This document shows positions 55,122 to 63,208 of a stretch of DNA of 64,000 nucleotides, piece by piece (position 1 is the stretch's first letter; each line of letters opens with the position of its first letter). Made by a program: the position numbers and the translations under genes. This stretch comes from Aquirufa rosea (GTDB lineage Bacteria > Bacteroidota > Bacteroidia > Cytophagales > Spirosomataceae), in contig NZ_SDHY01000004.1 in NCBI RefSeq assembly GCF_004118285.1, positions 1-64,000 on the forward strand. Reading direction: 5' to 3'. The notes beneath the pieces were generated by a model. That model saw only the letters and a list, made by a program, of their open reading frames with translations. It was not told the origin of the DNA and made no database searches.

Positions 55122-56057
55122 ATGTTAATATTCAAAGATATAAAATTTATCAAATCCCCTTTCGACAACGAAGCTGAACTCGAAAAAGTAGTAATCGATA
55201 ATTATGAATATTTATTCGGACCCGACTCTTTCTACCTACCAAAGACTCTAATTAAGACCTCTGATGGCGCAGGGACTATTCCTGATGGGTTTGCTATAGA
55301 TTTAGGACAAAAAAAATGGTATGTGGTTGAAGCAGAATTGGGACATCATGATGTTTGGAATCATATTGCTAAGCAAGTTTCAAAACAAATAGTCGCCTCT
55401 CTACAATTAACCACTAAGCAGAAACTCGAAGATATTTCAGCCGAAATGTATGAAAATGATGAATACACAAAAGATAAGTTTACAAATCTCAATATATCTT
55501 CAGTAAATGTTCGAAAAGTTGTAAGAGACATTTTACAAGAAGATCCAATAATTGGTATTCCTATTGATCACATACCAAACGATCTCAAAGATTGGGCCAG
55601 ACAACAAAGACATAAAGTTAAATTATGGATTGTAAGTAAGTTTGTTGAGTTGAATAATATATCAAATGTTATTTATGAATTCCCAGAAGAATTCAAACCT
55701 GCCCTTGACACTGAAGAGGAAAGTAAACCTCCTAAAGCAAATAAAGAAATTGCTCAATACGAAGTCGAACTAATAGACCTAATTTCGGCGAAATTATTGA
55801 ATATTTCAGACAAATTACACATGACTTATAAGCCAAGAAATGGGCAGCAAAAAAAATACGAAGCAGTAATATTAGAGGACGGCTCCCTAGAAGTATTAGG
55901 ACAAACATTTAGTGCTCCAAGTTATGCAGCATTGGCTGGCATTCAAAATGCTGGAAGTGATAGAAAAACTGTTAACGGTTGGACTTCTTGGAGGACCATT
56001 GGTGGCCAAACACTTGCAGAACTCAGAGAAAAATTGTTGAATACAGCATCAAATTAA
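55122..56057 (+). CDS. PD-(D/E)XK-like nuclease fused to a RAMA domain
   Basis: A 311-aa cytoplasmic protein. The N-terminal part (about 15-95) has the order Glu20 (NEAELE), Asp55 in TIPDGFAIDLG, and Glu70-x-Glu72 in WYVVEAEL, like DUF91-type PD-(D/E)XK nucleases, though the usual Lys is Glu, so activity is uncertain. The middle is helical. The C-terminal part (about 235-305; YKPRNGQQKKYEAVILEDGSLEVLG...SYAALAG...NGWTSWRTIGG) fits the RAMA domain, a restriction-associated methylated-DNA-binding domain. Its codons are more AT-rich and its style differs from the metabolic neighbours; no methylase or partner gene is beside it. Likely a defence or DNA-modification-reading protein; this is inference. 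Confidence 0.7.
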   Translation: MLIFKDIKFIKSPFDNEAELEKVVIDNYEYLFGPDSFYLPKTLIKTSDGAGTIPDGFAIDLGQKKWYVVEAELGHHDVWNHIAKQVSKQIVASLQLTTKQKLEDISAEMYENDEYTKDKFTNLNISSVNVRKVVRDILQEDPIIGIPIDHIPNDLKDWARQQRHKVKLWIVSKFVELNNISNVIYEFPEEFKPALDTEEESKPPKANKEIAQYEVELIDLISAKLLNISDKLHMTYKPRNGQQKKYEAVILEDGSLEVLGQTFSAPSYAALAGIQNAGSDRKTVNGWTSWRTIGGQTLAELREKLLNTASN

Positions 56058-56227
56058 AACTGATGTCTAAAAATTAATCGTATTCAATTTTTTTAATAAA
56101 ATATCAATTTTGAAATTTCTGTATTTAAAAAACGATTTACCCACCTCACCCACAATATTCCCCCCAATCCCTTTGAAATTTGACTTCTTTGTTGGAATAT
56201 TGATGCTTCAAACAACCTAAAAAAATC

Positions 56228-56758
56228 ATGCTACGTTCTCGTTTATTTTTGTCGCTTTTATTTGTATTGGGCCTATGCCAATTGGCTGTGGCTCAATCGT
56301 CCGTAGATGCTATGGTAAAAGATTGGGAAAGATCTAAAGCTTACACCAAGGAATACTTAGATGCCATGCCGGAATCTGGTTATGCCCTAAAACCCACTCC
56401 TGAAATGCGCTCCTTTGCAGAACAAATGCTGCACTTGACAGATGCCAATTACAGTTTTGCTTCGGCGGCTTCTGGGGAGAAAAGTCCAGTCGGCATGGGT
56501 GCTTCGGAAAAAGCCACCGACAACTCCAAGGCTAATGTGACTAAATTGGTCATGGATGGCTACGATTTTGTGATCGCTTCACTTAAAAAAATGACAGCTG
56601 CGCAATTAACTGAATCGGTGAAAATGTTCGGTAGATTTGATATGACCAAGGAAGCGGCTTTCGCTAAATGCCTGGAACACCAAGCGCATCACCGTGGTCA
56701 AACCACCGTGTACATCCGTTTGGCCGGAGCTAAACCTCCTCAAGAGAAATTATTTTAG
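56228..56758 (+). CDS. Exported DinB family protein
   Basis: A 176-aa DinB-like protein with a signal peptide (MLRSRLFLSLLFVLGLCQLAVAQ), so unlike the two cytoplasmic copies it is sent out of the cytoplasm. Seen: FAEQMLHLTDANY and CLEHQAHHRGQTTVYIRLAG, giving His residues for a metal. The substrate is not known. Third DinB-type gene in the window. Followed by a strong terminator. Confidence 0.88.
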   Translation: MLRSRLFLSLLFVLGLCQLAVAQSSVDAMVKDWERSKAYTKEYLDAMPESGYALKPTPEMRSFAEQMLHLTDANYSFASAASGEKSPVGMGASEKATDNSKANVTKLVMDGYDFVIASLKKMTAAQLTESVKMFGRFDMTKEAAFAKCLEHQAHHRGQTTVYIRLAGAKPPQEKLF

Positions 56759-56778
56759 TCGAATTATTGACTCCCCAA

Positions 56779-56810
56779 AAAGGCAACCTCATCGGTTGCC
56801 TTTCTTGTTT
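56779..56810 (+). terminator. Bidirectional terminator between DinB and SRPBCC genes
   Basis: 10-bp stem AAAGGCAACC / GGTTGCCTTT (56779-56788, 56794-56803), 5-nt loop, T-rich on the plus side and A-rich on the other, so it may serve both convergent genes. Confidence 0.9.
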
Positions 56811-57226
56811 TATGCCGATAACTGCTCCACGTATTTTTTGAAATTATTCAAAATCATTTGCCAACCCATATGCTGCATCTCTGTTGGATTTTGATTCTCT
56901 GGCTCAAAGGACTCTTTGATCAACACTCCCTCTCCCTCGGGTATAAAATGTATACTGACCTGACGACCGTCGCCTAAGGTGATTTCTAGGTTTTTCAAAG
57001 GTTCTATTTGCGTAAATGTTCCCCAAAAATCAAAACTGAAGGAACCATCTTTGGCAGCCATCAAATAATGAAACTCTTTGCCTTCTTCTAGAGTATTGTG
57101 CGCCTCTGGACAATGCCAATCGTCGCTGGCAAAGTTCCAATGCTTGACGTGCTCGGCTTGGGTCCAACAATCCCATACCTTTTCTAAGGGGGCTATGATG
57201 TTGACTATAACTTCGATACGTGACAT
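56810..57226 (-). CDS. SRPBCC (AHSA1-like) protein
   Basis: A 138-aa START/Bet v1-like domain protein: IEVIVNIIAPLEKVWDCWTQAEHVKHWNFASDDWHCP, then FDFWGTFTQIEPLKNLEITLGDGRQVSIHFIPEGEGVLIKESFEPENQNPTEMQHMGWQMILNNFKKYVE. This is the AHSA1/YndB-like type that binds hydrophobic small molecules or Hsp90 partners. No signal peptide. Function in this context unknown. Confidence 0.88.
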   Translation of the reverse strand: MSRIEVIVNIIAPLEKVWDCWTQAEHVKHWNFASDDWHCPEAHNTLEEGKEFHYLMAAKDGSFSFDFWGTFTQIEPLKNLEITLGDGRQVSIHFIPEGEGVLIKESFEPENQNPTEMQHMGWQMILNNFKKYVEQLSA

Positions 57227-57387
57227 GGTTGGTGGTATTTAAATTGAGCCATTCGACAAGCCATTTTGACTGACTCTGGGCTACCGTAAAATTGGCATTT
57301 TATTTCTACATAGAAAACCCCGCCAAACACCCCGGAACTATTTCTTTGTAGATAAGTCCATATCTTTATACGCTAAACCCATCTACT

Positions 57388-58407
57388 ATGACCAGAATTA
57401 CTTTCGATAAGATGTACCAAACCATCAAAAAAGCCTTCTTATTAGCAGGAATCCCAGCAGATAAAGCAGAGATTTGCGCCCGAACGCACACCGAGACCAG
57501 TCGGGATGGAGTCTATTCCCATGGTCTAAATCGGGTACCGAGGTTTTTGGATTTTGTGTCGAAAGGCTGGGTAGATGTGCAGGCAGAACCTAGTTTAGAC
57601 GTGAATCTAGGCTCCATCGAAATATACGATGGCAACATGGGTATAGGTGTCACCAATTCCATTTTCGCCATGGACAGGGCTACGGAAATTGCCAAGCAAT
57701 ATGGCTTGGGATTGGTTTCTTTACATAATACCACCCACTGGATGCGGGGTGGATCCTATGGCTGGCAAGCTGCTGAAAAGGGCTTCATGGCCATTTGTTG
57801 GACCAATACCGAATCCTGCATGCCGGCATGGGGTGCTACCTCAGGTGGCATCGGCAACAATCCTTTCATCATGGCCATTCCCAGAAAAGAAGGACATGTA
57901 GTGTTTGATATGGCTATGTCGCAATACTCCTATGGAAAACTGGAAACCACCCGATTAAAAAATGAAAAATTACCCTATCCAGGAGGATTTGACCAAGACG
58001 GGAACCTGACGGATGAGCCCACTCCCATAGAAGCTACACGAAGAATTTTACCGACGGGATATTGGAAAGGCTCCGGCTTAGCCATCATGTTGGATTTGTT
58101 TTCGGCCATCCTCTCCAAAGGAAGAACCACCGCCGATATCGATTTAGTGGGCAAGGGCGCCTGCGGAGGCTGTTCCCAAGTTTTTATTGCGATTGATCCC
58201 TTAAAAATGAATGATCAAAAGTTCATAGATGAGGCATTGGAACATACCATAGCTCAACTTCGAAATTCTACTCCTGTAACCGAAGGTGGCGAAGTGAATT
58301 ATCCGGGCGAAAGATCTCTCAAAACAAGAGCGGAAAATTTGCAAAAGGGCATCCCTGTGGATGATGGCGTTTGGCAGCAAGTACAGGCATTGAGTCAAGC
58401 TCAATAA
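57388..58407 (+). CDS. yiaK: 2,3-diketo-L-gulonate reductase / 3-dehydro-L-gulonate 2-dehydrogenase
   Basis: A 339-aa NAD(P)H-dependent enzyme of the malate/L-lactate dehydrogenase-2 family. Seen: SRDGVYSHGLNRVPRF near 40 with the catalytic His, GLVSLHNTTHWMRGGSYGWQAAEKGFMAICWTNTES, and LPTGYWKGSGLAIMLDL; these match E. coli YiaK (DlgD) closely and continue to the VDDGVW end. It interconverts 3-dehydro-L-gulonate and 2,3-diketo-L-gulonate, part of L-ascorbate/uronate-type use. The other yia genes are not next to it. Confidence 0.9.
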   Translation: MTRITFDKMYQTIKKAFLLAGIPADKAEICARTHTETSRDGVYSHGLNRVPRFLDFVSKGWVDVQAEPSLDVNLGSIEIYDGNMGIGVTNSIFAMDRATEIAKQYGLGLVSLHNTTHWMRGGSYGWQAAEKGFMAICWTNTESCMPAWGATSGGIGNNPFIMAIPRKEGHVVFDMAMSQYSYGKLETTRLKNEKLPYPGGFDQDGNLTDEPTPIEATRRILPTGYWKGSGLAIMLDLFSAILSKGRTTADIDLVGKGACGGCSQVFIAIDPLKMNDQKFIDEALEHTIAQLRNSTPVTEGGEVNYPGERSLKTRAENLQKGIPVDDGVWQQVQALSQAQ

Positions 58408-58439
58408 GTGGAAACCTTATAAGCGTAGTCTCCTAAACG

Positions 58440-58471
58440 GTAATAGCCTGATGAATTTCACCGGCTATTAC
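58440..58471. terminator. Weak hairpin between convergent genes
   Basis: 9-bp stem GTAATAGCC / GGCTATTAC (58440-58448, 58463-58471) with a 14-nt loop and no clear T run. It could stop transcription from both sides weakly. Confidence 0.4.
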
Positions 58472-58498
58472 TTAGGCTGGAAATCACAAAAATGGAGG

Positions 58499-60052
58499 CT
58501 ATTTCCCTAAGGAAAAAGCTACTGGCTGTACTATTTGGGAAACTACCGACACATCATTGCTTTTGGCAGGAATCCACTTGCCTGACTCCCTAATGATTCT
58601 GACTGCTTCCTCGCCTAAACCAAAACCTGGCGATCTCAGTACTTTGATGTCGGAAAGGCTGCCATCTACTTCTACCGTGAATTGGACATAAGCTTTACCG
58701 GAGATATTGGCTTTTTTAGCTTGCTCAGGATATTGTAAGTGGTTCAACAGGAATGCTTGAAAAGCACTCGCTCCACCTGGATATGAAGCAGGTTCCTCTA
58801 TCACCGAACTAGCTTCAGAAGCCGGGGAATTTTTCTTGGTGATAATCTCCACTACTCCATTTTTACCTTCCTGACCATACTGACTAATGGCTTGACTGCC
58901 TTTCAAGACATTGACAGAAAGAATATCGGCAGGGTTAATCTGGTTTAAAAGGACATTCTTTTGAATTTTCCCGTCAATAACATAGAGTGGTGGAACCGGA
59001 GGAGGGGGCGGTACTCCAGGAGTGGCTGGATGGGCGAGCGGCGGTGTTGGAGGTGGAGGAAGAAGTCCATGCACACCGGGTTTCCCGGGTTTACTGGGCT
59101 TATTCGGAGCATTTTTGACAGCAGTAATGCTGATTTTAGGAGCCGCAGAAATTTCTGGTTTTTCTTGGGCTCTTACTTGCAATGAGAATATGGCGATCGC
59201 CAGGAAGGCAATGGGTAATGCCAACACCTTTCTGGCATATTCATATGAGGTATTTTGGGATGTTGTTAACATGACAATTCTTCGTTTAATGGATGAATAA
59301 TAAAATGAATGACTAGGATTCAAAAAGTGATTTCCATAGTGGGATTGTAAAATCATTTGGGCAAAAGCCTGCACGTTATTGCTTCCCACAGCCTCTTGGT
59401 CAGCAATGAATTCATGAATATTTTGTAACTCTCGATGGATAAGCCAATTAAACGGATTAATCCAAAACACCGAGGTAATGATTTGACAAATGATCCGGTC
59501 GATCGTGTGTTTTTGTTGAATGTGGGTCAATTCATGCTTGAAAATGGCCTGCCCATGCTCCTCTGTGAGTGAGATTGATTTTTTCCAAAAGAGAAGTTGT
59601 AGGAAGGAAAAGGGAGCCTCCTCCTCTTCTGTCTCAATGAATAGAATCCCTTGCATGGGAATACTTGGATAGCGCATTTTCAATTGATAAATCCGAAACA
59701 CTTGATAGATAAAATAGCTCACGAGTGCTATGGATATCAAACAAATAATCCCCGTGACATAATCCAACCAAGGTAAATTGATCCAAGAGACATGCTCAGG
59801 TTGGGCACTAGCTGAGGCTGCCACCAGATAAATCACTTGGCCTGCACCTTGGATTTGCTTTTCGTCTACAGAAAAAATGGAGAAGGGTAAAATTGGGATG
59901 ACTAGACTCAACAACATACTGATCAACAAATAGAATCGGTTGTATTGATGGAAGCGATTATTCCGAAGGACCAACACATAGTAGGCATAGAATATCCCCG
60001 ATATCAAGCTACTTTTAAATAGGTAGATAAAAAGTGCGTTATTGATCATCAC
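58499..60052 (-). CDS. BlaR1/MecR1-like M56 peptidase with SusC-like plug and TonB C-terminal domains
   Basis: A 517-aa membrane sensor/protease. N-terminal four helices with the M56 zinc site HELTH (173-177) and ADQEAV as second acid; then a Pro/Gly-rich linker (about 335-370), a short segment like the plug of TonB-dependent receptors (INPADILSVNVLKGSQAISQYGQEGKNGVVEIITKK) and a TonB C-terminal-like domain (about 425-515; YPGGASAFQAFLLNHLQYPEQAKKANISGKAYVQFTVEVDGSLSDIKVLR). In BlaR systems the protease relieves the repressor BlaI. No penicillin-binding sensor domain is present, so the signal is not a beta-lactam. Its ATG overlaps the BlaI end by 14 bp. Confidence 0.88.
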   Translation of the reverse strand: MMINNALFIYLFKSSLISGIFYAYYVLVLRNNRFHQYNRFYLLISMLLSLVIPILPFSIFSVDEKQIQGAGQVIYLVAASASAQPEHVSWINLPWLDYVTGIICLISIALVSYFIYQVFRIYQLKMRYPSIPMQGILFIETEEEEAPFSFLQLLFWKKSISLTEEHGQAIFKHELTHIQQKHTIDRIICQIITSVFWINPFNWLIHRELQNIHEFIADQEAVGSNNVQAFAQMILQSHYGNHFLNPSHSFYYSSIKRRIVMLTTSQNTSYEYARKVLALPIAFLAIAIFSLQVRAQEKPEISAAPKISITAVKNAPNKPSKPGKPGVHGLLPPPPTPPLAHPATPGVPPPPPVPPLYVIDGKIQKNVLLNQINPADILSVNVLKGSQAISQYGQEGKNGVVEIITKKNSPASEASSVIEEPASYPGGASAFQAFLLNHLQYPEQAKKANISGKAYVQFTVEVDGSLSDIKVLRSPGFGLGEEAVRIIRESGKWIPAKSNDVSVVSQIVQPVAFSLGK

Positions 60053-60410
60053 CTTTAGATTTTAATTGATTAAGCAGCAATTCTAAATCCTCAATGGACA
60101 TCTGTTTTTTGTCCACTAAAAAAGACACCACATTGGCGTAGGAGCCCCCAAAAAATGATTCCGTCAAACCAGCTATGCGCTGACCCGAATATTCTTGTTT
60201 GCTAACTTTAGCCATATAAAGGTTATTTCGATTCGGGTTTTGAATACTAACAAAATCCTTCTCGACCAGAATTTTCAACAGTGTGGCAATGGTGTTAGAA
60301 TGAGGCTTGGGTTCAGGTAAAAGCTCAATGATATCCTTCAAAAAGCCCCCCTCTGGCAGGGTCCAAATTACCTGCATGATTTGCTCTTCTGCTTGAGTTA
60401 ATTTTTTCAT
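60039..60410 (-). CDS. BlaI/MecI/CopY family repressor
   Basis: A 123-aa winged-helix repressor: LTQAEEQIMQVIWTLPEGGFLKDIIELLP...NTIATLLKILVEKDFVSI, with the usual Asn-Thr recognition helix. The C-terminal dimerisation helices include the typical FFGGSYANVVSFLVDKKQMS segment. It should bind the two inverted repeats upstream and be cleaved or released through the adjacent BlaR-like protease. Overlap with the protease gene indicates one operon. Confidence 0.92.
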   Translation of the reverse strand: MKKLTQAEEQIMQVIWTLPEGGFLKDIIELLPEPKPHSNTIATLLKILVEKDFVSIQNPNRNNLYMAKVSKQEYSGQRIAGLTESFFGGSYANVVSFLVDKKQMSIEDLELLLNQLKSKGDDQ

Positions 60411-60429
60411 GGTTTTCTCTTTGTTGAGC

Positions 60430-60459
60430 CAAAGGTATAACTAATTTTTTAGTTACAAT
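60430..60459 (-). promoter_or_regulatory. Promoter of the blaI-blaR-type operon
   Basis: On the minus strand TACCTTTG (60437-60430) matches TAnnTTTG exactly; ATTG (60459-60456) stands 18 bp upstream as -33 box. The first codon is about 20 nt downstream of the -7 element. The spacer is filled by operator 1. Confidence 0.75.
60438..60455. promoter_or_regulatory. BlaI-type operator 1 (between -33 and -7)
   Basis: TAACTAATTTTTTAGTTA: perfect 7-bp arms TAACTAA/TTAGTTA around TTTT. It sits exactly in the promoter spacer, so repressor binding should block RNA polymerase. Confidence 0.75.
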
Positions 60460-60466
60460 ATTTTTC

Positions 60467-60484
60467 TAACTATTTTTTTAGTTA
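60467..60484. promoter_or_regulatory. BlaI-type operator 2
   Basis: TAACTA-N6-TAGTTA, 18 bp, same arms as operator 1 and 29 bp from it, upstream of the -33 box. Two equal sites on about three helical turns fit two repressor dimers. Confidence 0.7.
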
Positions 60485-60524
60485 AAATTCATTAAAATAA
60501 TTTGAGCTATTCAATCGGGCCAAC

Positions 60525-60554
60525 AAAAAAAGGCCCCTGATAATCAGGAGCCTT
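60525..60554 (-). terminator. Terminator of the Gfo/Idh/MocA operon
   Basis: On the minus strand an 11-bp stem AAGGCTCCTGA / TCAGGGGCCTT with one wobble, 3-nt loop, and seven T. It lies just after the stop codon at 60581. Confidence 0.88.
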
Positions 60555-60580
60555 GAAATAACCTTGGGTAAATTACCCTT

Positions 60581-61960
60581 TTAGAATTTGATACGGTCAG
60601 TACCATAAGGCGCTCTTTGAGTCCGACTTAAAAAGCGATTAGCCTCCGCATCGTTCACGAATTGTTCTTTTTTAGCATCCCAATACAGCTTACGCGGTAA
60701 TTTCATAGCTACATGGGTAATTAAACAAACGGTACATGCTCTGTGACCAACCTCAATCGGGGAGATAGGCTCTTTCCTAGTTTCTATACAATCCAACCAG
60801 TTGCCATGCTGCTCATCAGAATGGTATAAATGAATTTCCTTTTCTCCAATGACAGAATCTAAAATAGCGGGATTGGAAGCATCTAGCGCTTTAGCTCTTA
60901 CTTTAGAAGTTGGGTCTGTTGGCGTTGCGGAATAGTCACCCCTCGACACAAAAATCCAACCTTCCGTTCCCTCGTAACGAATACCATTCGGGAAGCCTCC
61001 GCTGGTATACATGGTGATGCCATTGGCATATTCTGCTTTCGCCATGAAGTCGCCATGCACATCCCAAACTCCCGATTTAGGGAATTCGGCTACGGCCTCC
61101 ACGGAAAGGGGGCCTGTTAATTCCGTATCCATACCCCAGGCGGCAGAATCATAGTGATGCTGTCCCCAGCCGGTGATCATACCCGCCCCAAACTGCTCCA
61201 TACGTAACCATCCCGGTCTGTCATAACCCACCTGAGGATGTACGCTAAGTTCGGTGTAGGGGATAAAAGGGGTTGAGCCCAACCACATGTCATAATTCAG
61301 GCCTTTAGGTACAGGCATTGGCTTTACAATGGGGCCACTTGGGTCTCCTGGGAGCCCCACTTTTACCGTATGTAATTTACCAATCCGTCCATTTCTCACT
61401 AATTCAGCAGCTCTGCGGAATTGGCTTGTGGATCTTTGTTGGGTTCCCACCTGCAAAATTCTTCCTGTTTTTTTGATGACTTCAGCTAATTGGCGGCCTT
61501 CTTTGATGGTAAGAGAAGTAGGTTTTTGAAGGTAAATGTCTTTGCCCGCTAGAGCTGCCTCCATAGCAGGCTGAGCATGCCAAAAGTCTGGGGTACTAAT
61601 CATCACCGCGTCAATGTCCTTATTCAATAACATCTCTCGGTAATCATCGTACATTTTCACGTCGATGTAATTACTCTGACCCGTTTTCTTAGTATAGTAT
61701 TCTTCCACCAGTTTTTTAGTATCCTCCGTTCTGTTTCTGTCTAGGTCACAGACCGCCATAATTCTGGCTTTGTCATACCTCCAGGTGCTAGGCAAATCAT
61801 GGGTTCTGGCGATACGCCCACAACCGATTTGACCGATATTAATTTTATTGCTCGGAGCATCTTTTCCTCCTAATACATGGGTGGGAACAATGGTAGGAAA
61901 ACCCAAAGTGCCTACCGCCCCAAGGGCCATGTTATTGATAAATTTTCTCCTTTTCATCAT
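60581..61960 (-). CDS. Tat-exported Gfo/Idh/MocA oxidoreductase
   Basis: A 459-aa NAD(P)-dependent-fold protein; start at ATG 61960 overlaps the preceding stop (ATGA), and the longer open frame lies inside that gene. Tat signal KRRKFINNMALGAVG. Seen: cofactor-binding IGQIGCGRIART, the STPDFWH and YLQKPTSL (catalytic Lys) motifs, and SVHPQVGYDRPGW. Exported members use a tightly bound cofactor to oxidise or transform sugars. Family with DUF1080 and GMC proteins in 3-keto-sugar pathways. Second gene of the pair. Confidence 0.9.
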   Translation of the reverse strand: MMKRRKFINNMALGAVGTLGFPTIVPTHVLGGKDAPSNKINIGQIGCGRIARTHDLPSTWRYDKARIMAVCDLDRNRTEDTKKLVEEYYTKKTGQSNYIDVKMYDDYREMLLNKDIDAVMISTPDFWHAQPAMEAALAGKDIYLQKPTSLTIKEGRQLAEVIKKTGRILQVGTQQRSTSQFRRAAELVRNGRIGKLHTVKVGLPGDPSGPIVKPMPVPKGLNYDMWLGSTPFIPYTELSVHPQVGYDRPGWLRMEQFGAGMITGWGQHHYDSAAWGMDTELTGPLSVEAVAEFPKSGVWDVHGDFMAKAEYANGITMYTSGGFPNGIRYEGTEGWIFVSRGDYSATPTDPTSKVRAKALDASNPAILDSVIGEKEIHLYHSDEQHGNWLDCIETRKEPISPIEVGHRACTVCLITHVAMKLPRKLYWDAKKEQFVNDAEANRFLSRTQRAPYGTDRIKF

Positions 61961-63114
61961 TTTGCAGATATTTTGGTGGCTTGTTTTTGTGCGATGAGAG
62001 CTAATTCTGTGGCAAGGAAACAATGTTCCTGAGACATGGCGGTTTCTGTTCTGTTCAATACATCATTCACCAGCAATTCTCCATGAGGAAGTTCTACATT
62101 TTTACAATCTATGTACAAAGTCTCTTTTTGAGTGACCAAATATAAATGACTACCCGTACCATGCGGAGAAGCGATGTCGGTATTTTTACGAACCTCCATG
62201 TATCCTTCCGTACCCAAAATAGTCAATCTGCCATCGCCCCAAGTATTGAGCCCATCTGGAGTAAACCAATCCACACGGATATAACCTGATCCACCATTTC
62301 CACGCAACATTAAATCGCCAAAGTCTTCAAAGTTGGGATATTGAGGATATTTATGATTAGCCACTTGCGAGGCTACCACTTCTCCTCGCGTAGATTTAGT
62401 GAAATGAAGGAATTGATCTACTTGATGAGAACCTATATCCGTGATGATTCCACCGTAGTACTTTTTATCAAAAAACCAGGATGGCCTGGATGGAATGCTC
62501 ATGCGGTGAGGTCCTGTTCCAAGGGTTTGAACTACCTTTCCGATGATGCCTGTTTGAGCCAATTGACTCGCTTTTTCGGTGGCTTTGTTTTCAAATCTTT
62601 CCGAATAAGAAATAGAATAAATTCTTTTGGTCTCTTGCTGAACTTTTTTAACCTCGGCCAACTGCTCCAGGCTGATGATACCTGGTTTGTCGACCATGTA
62701 ATCTTTACCCGCTTTCATCACACGGATGCCTAATGGCGCTCTATCAATCGGAGTAATGGAGCTTAATACCAATTGGATGGAAGGATCTCCCAAAATCTCC
62801 GCTTCACTCTTTACCAATTTCGCCGTTGGATATTTTTTGGCAAAATCTTTGATGAGGTCTGGTTCTTTGGCATAGTAAGAAACAAATTCTCCTCCTCCTC
62901 GGATAATGGAATTGGCCATGGTATAAATATGTCCGTGGTTAATTCCAATGACACCAAATTTCAATCTGGGTGCAATCACCTTTTCCTGTACTTTAGGAAC
63001 AAACAAAGATGTTGCGTCTTTGATCGGTGCATTTAAGGAAGGTATGAAGGCAAGTCCGGACAATAAACTGGCATCTTGCAAAAATTTCCTGCGGTTAGAA
63101 CTATTTTCTCTCAT
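61957..63114 (-). CDS. Tat-exported Gfo/Idh/MocA oxidoreductase (first of the pair)
   Basis: A 385-aa protein with Tat signal (SNRRKFLQDASLLSG). Seen: FGVIGINHGHIYTM as cofactor-binding start and DYMVDKPGI with the catalytic Lys of the family, then GGIITDIGSHQVDQFL (substrate His). It is only distantly similar to the neighbour at 60581, so the two are likely to do different steps or form a pair. Translation of the downstream gene is coupled through an ATGA overlap. Substrate unknown. Confidence 0.9.
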   Translation of the reverse strand: MRENSSNRRKFLQDASLLSGLAFIPSLNAPIKDATSLFVPKVQEKVIAPRLKFGVIGINHGHIYTMANSIIRGGGEFVSYYAKEPDLIKDFAKKYPTAKLVKSEAEILGDPSIQLVLSSITPIDRAPLGIRVMKAGKDYMVDKPGIISLEQLAEVKKVQQETKRIYSISYSERFENKATEKASQLAQTGIIGKVVQTLGTGPHRMSIPSRPSWFFDKKYYGGIITDIGSHQVDQFLHFTKSTRGEVVASQVANHKYPQYPNFEDFGDLMLRGNGGSGYIRVDWFTPDGLNTWGDGRLTILGTEGYMEVRKNTDIASPHGTGSHLYLVTQKETLYIDCKNVELPHGELLVNDVLNRTETAMSQEHCFLATELALIAQKQATKISAK

Positions 63115-63208
63115 GAGATTATTCCATTTTAAGTGATACTATTTCTAAAAGTAATAATAGTTATAATCTTACTGATATCATCCTTGTTTTGTCTGCAAGA
63201 GATGAGGA

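Noticed and set aside
54965-56227. Prophage or larger defence island around the RAMA gene
   Set aside because: Both sides are ordinary metabolic genes; no integrase, phage gene, tRNA or flanking repeat was found.
59022-59300. Gly-rich plus-strand frame inside the BlaR-like gene
   Set aside because: It is the antisense of the Pro-rich linker; low-complexity artefact.
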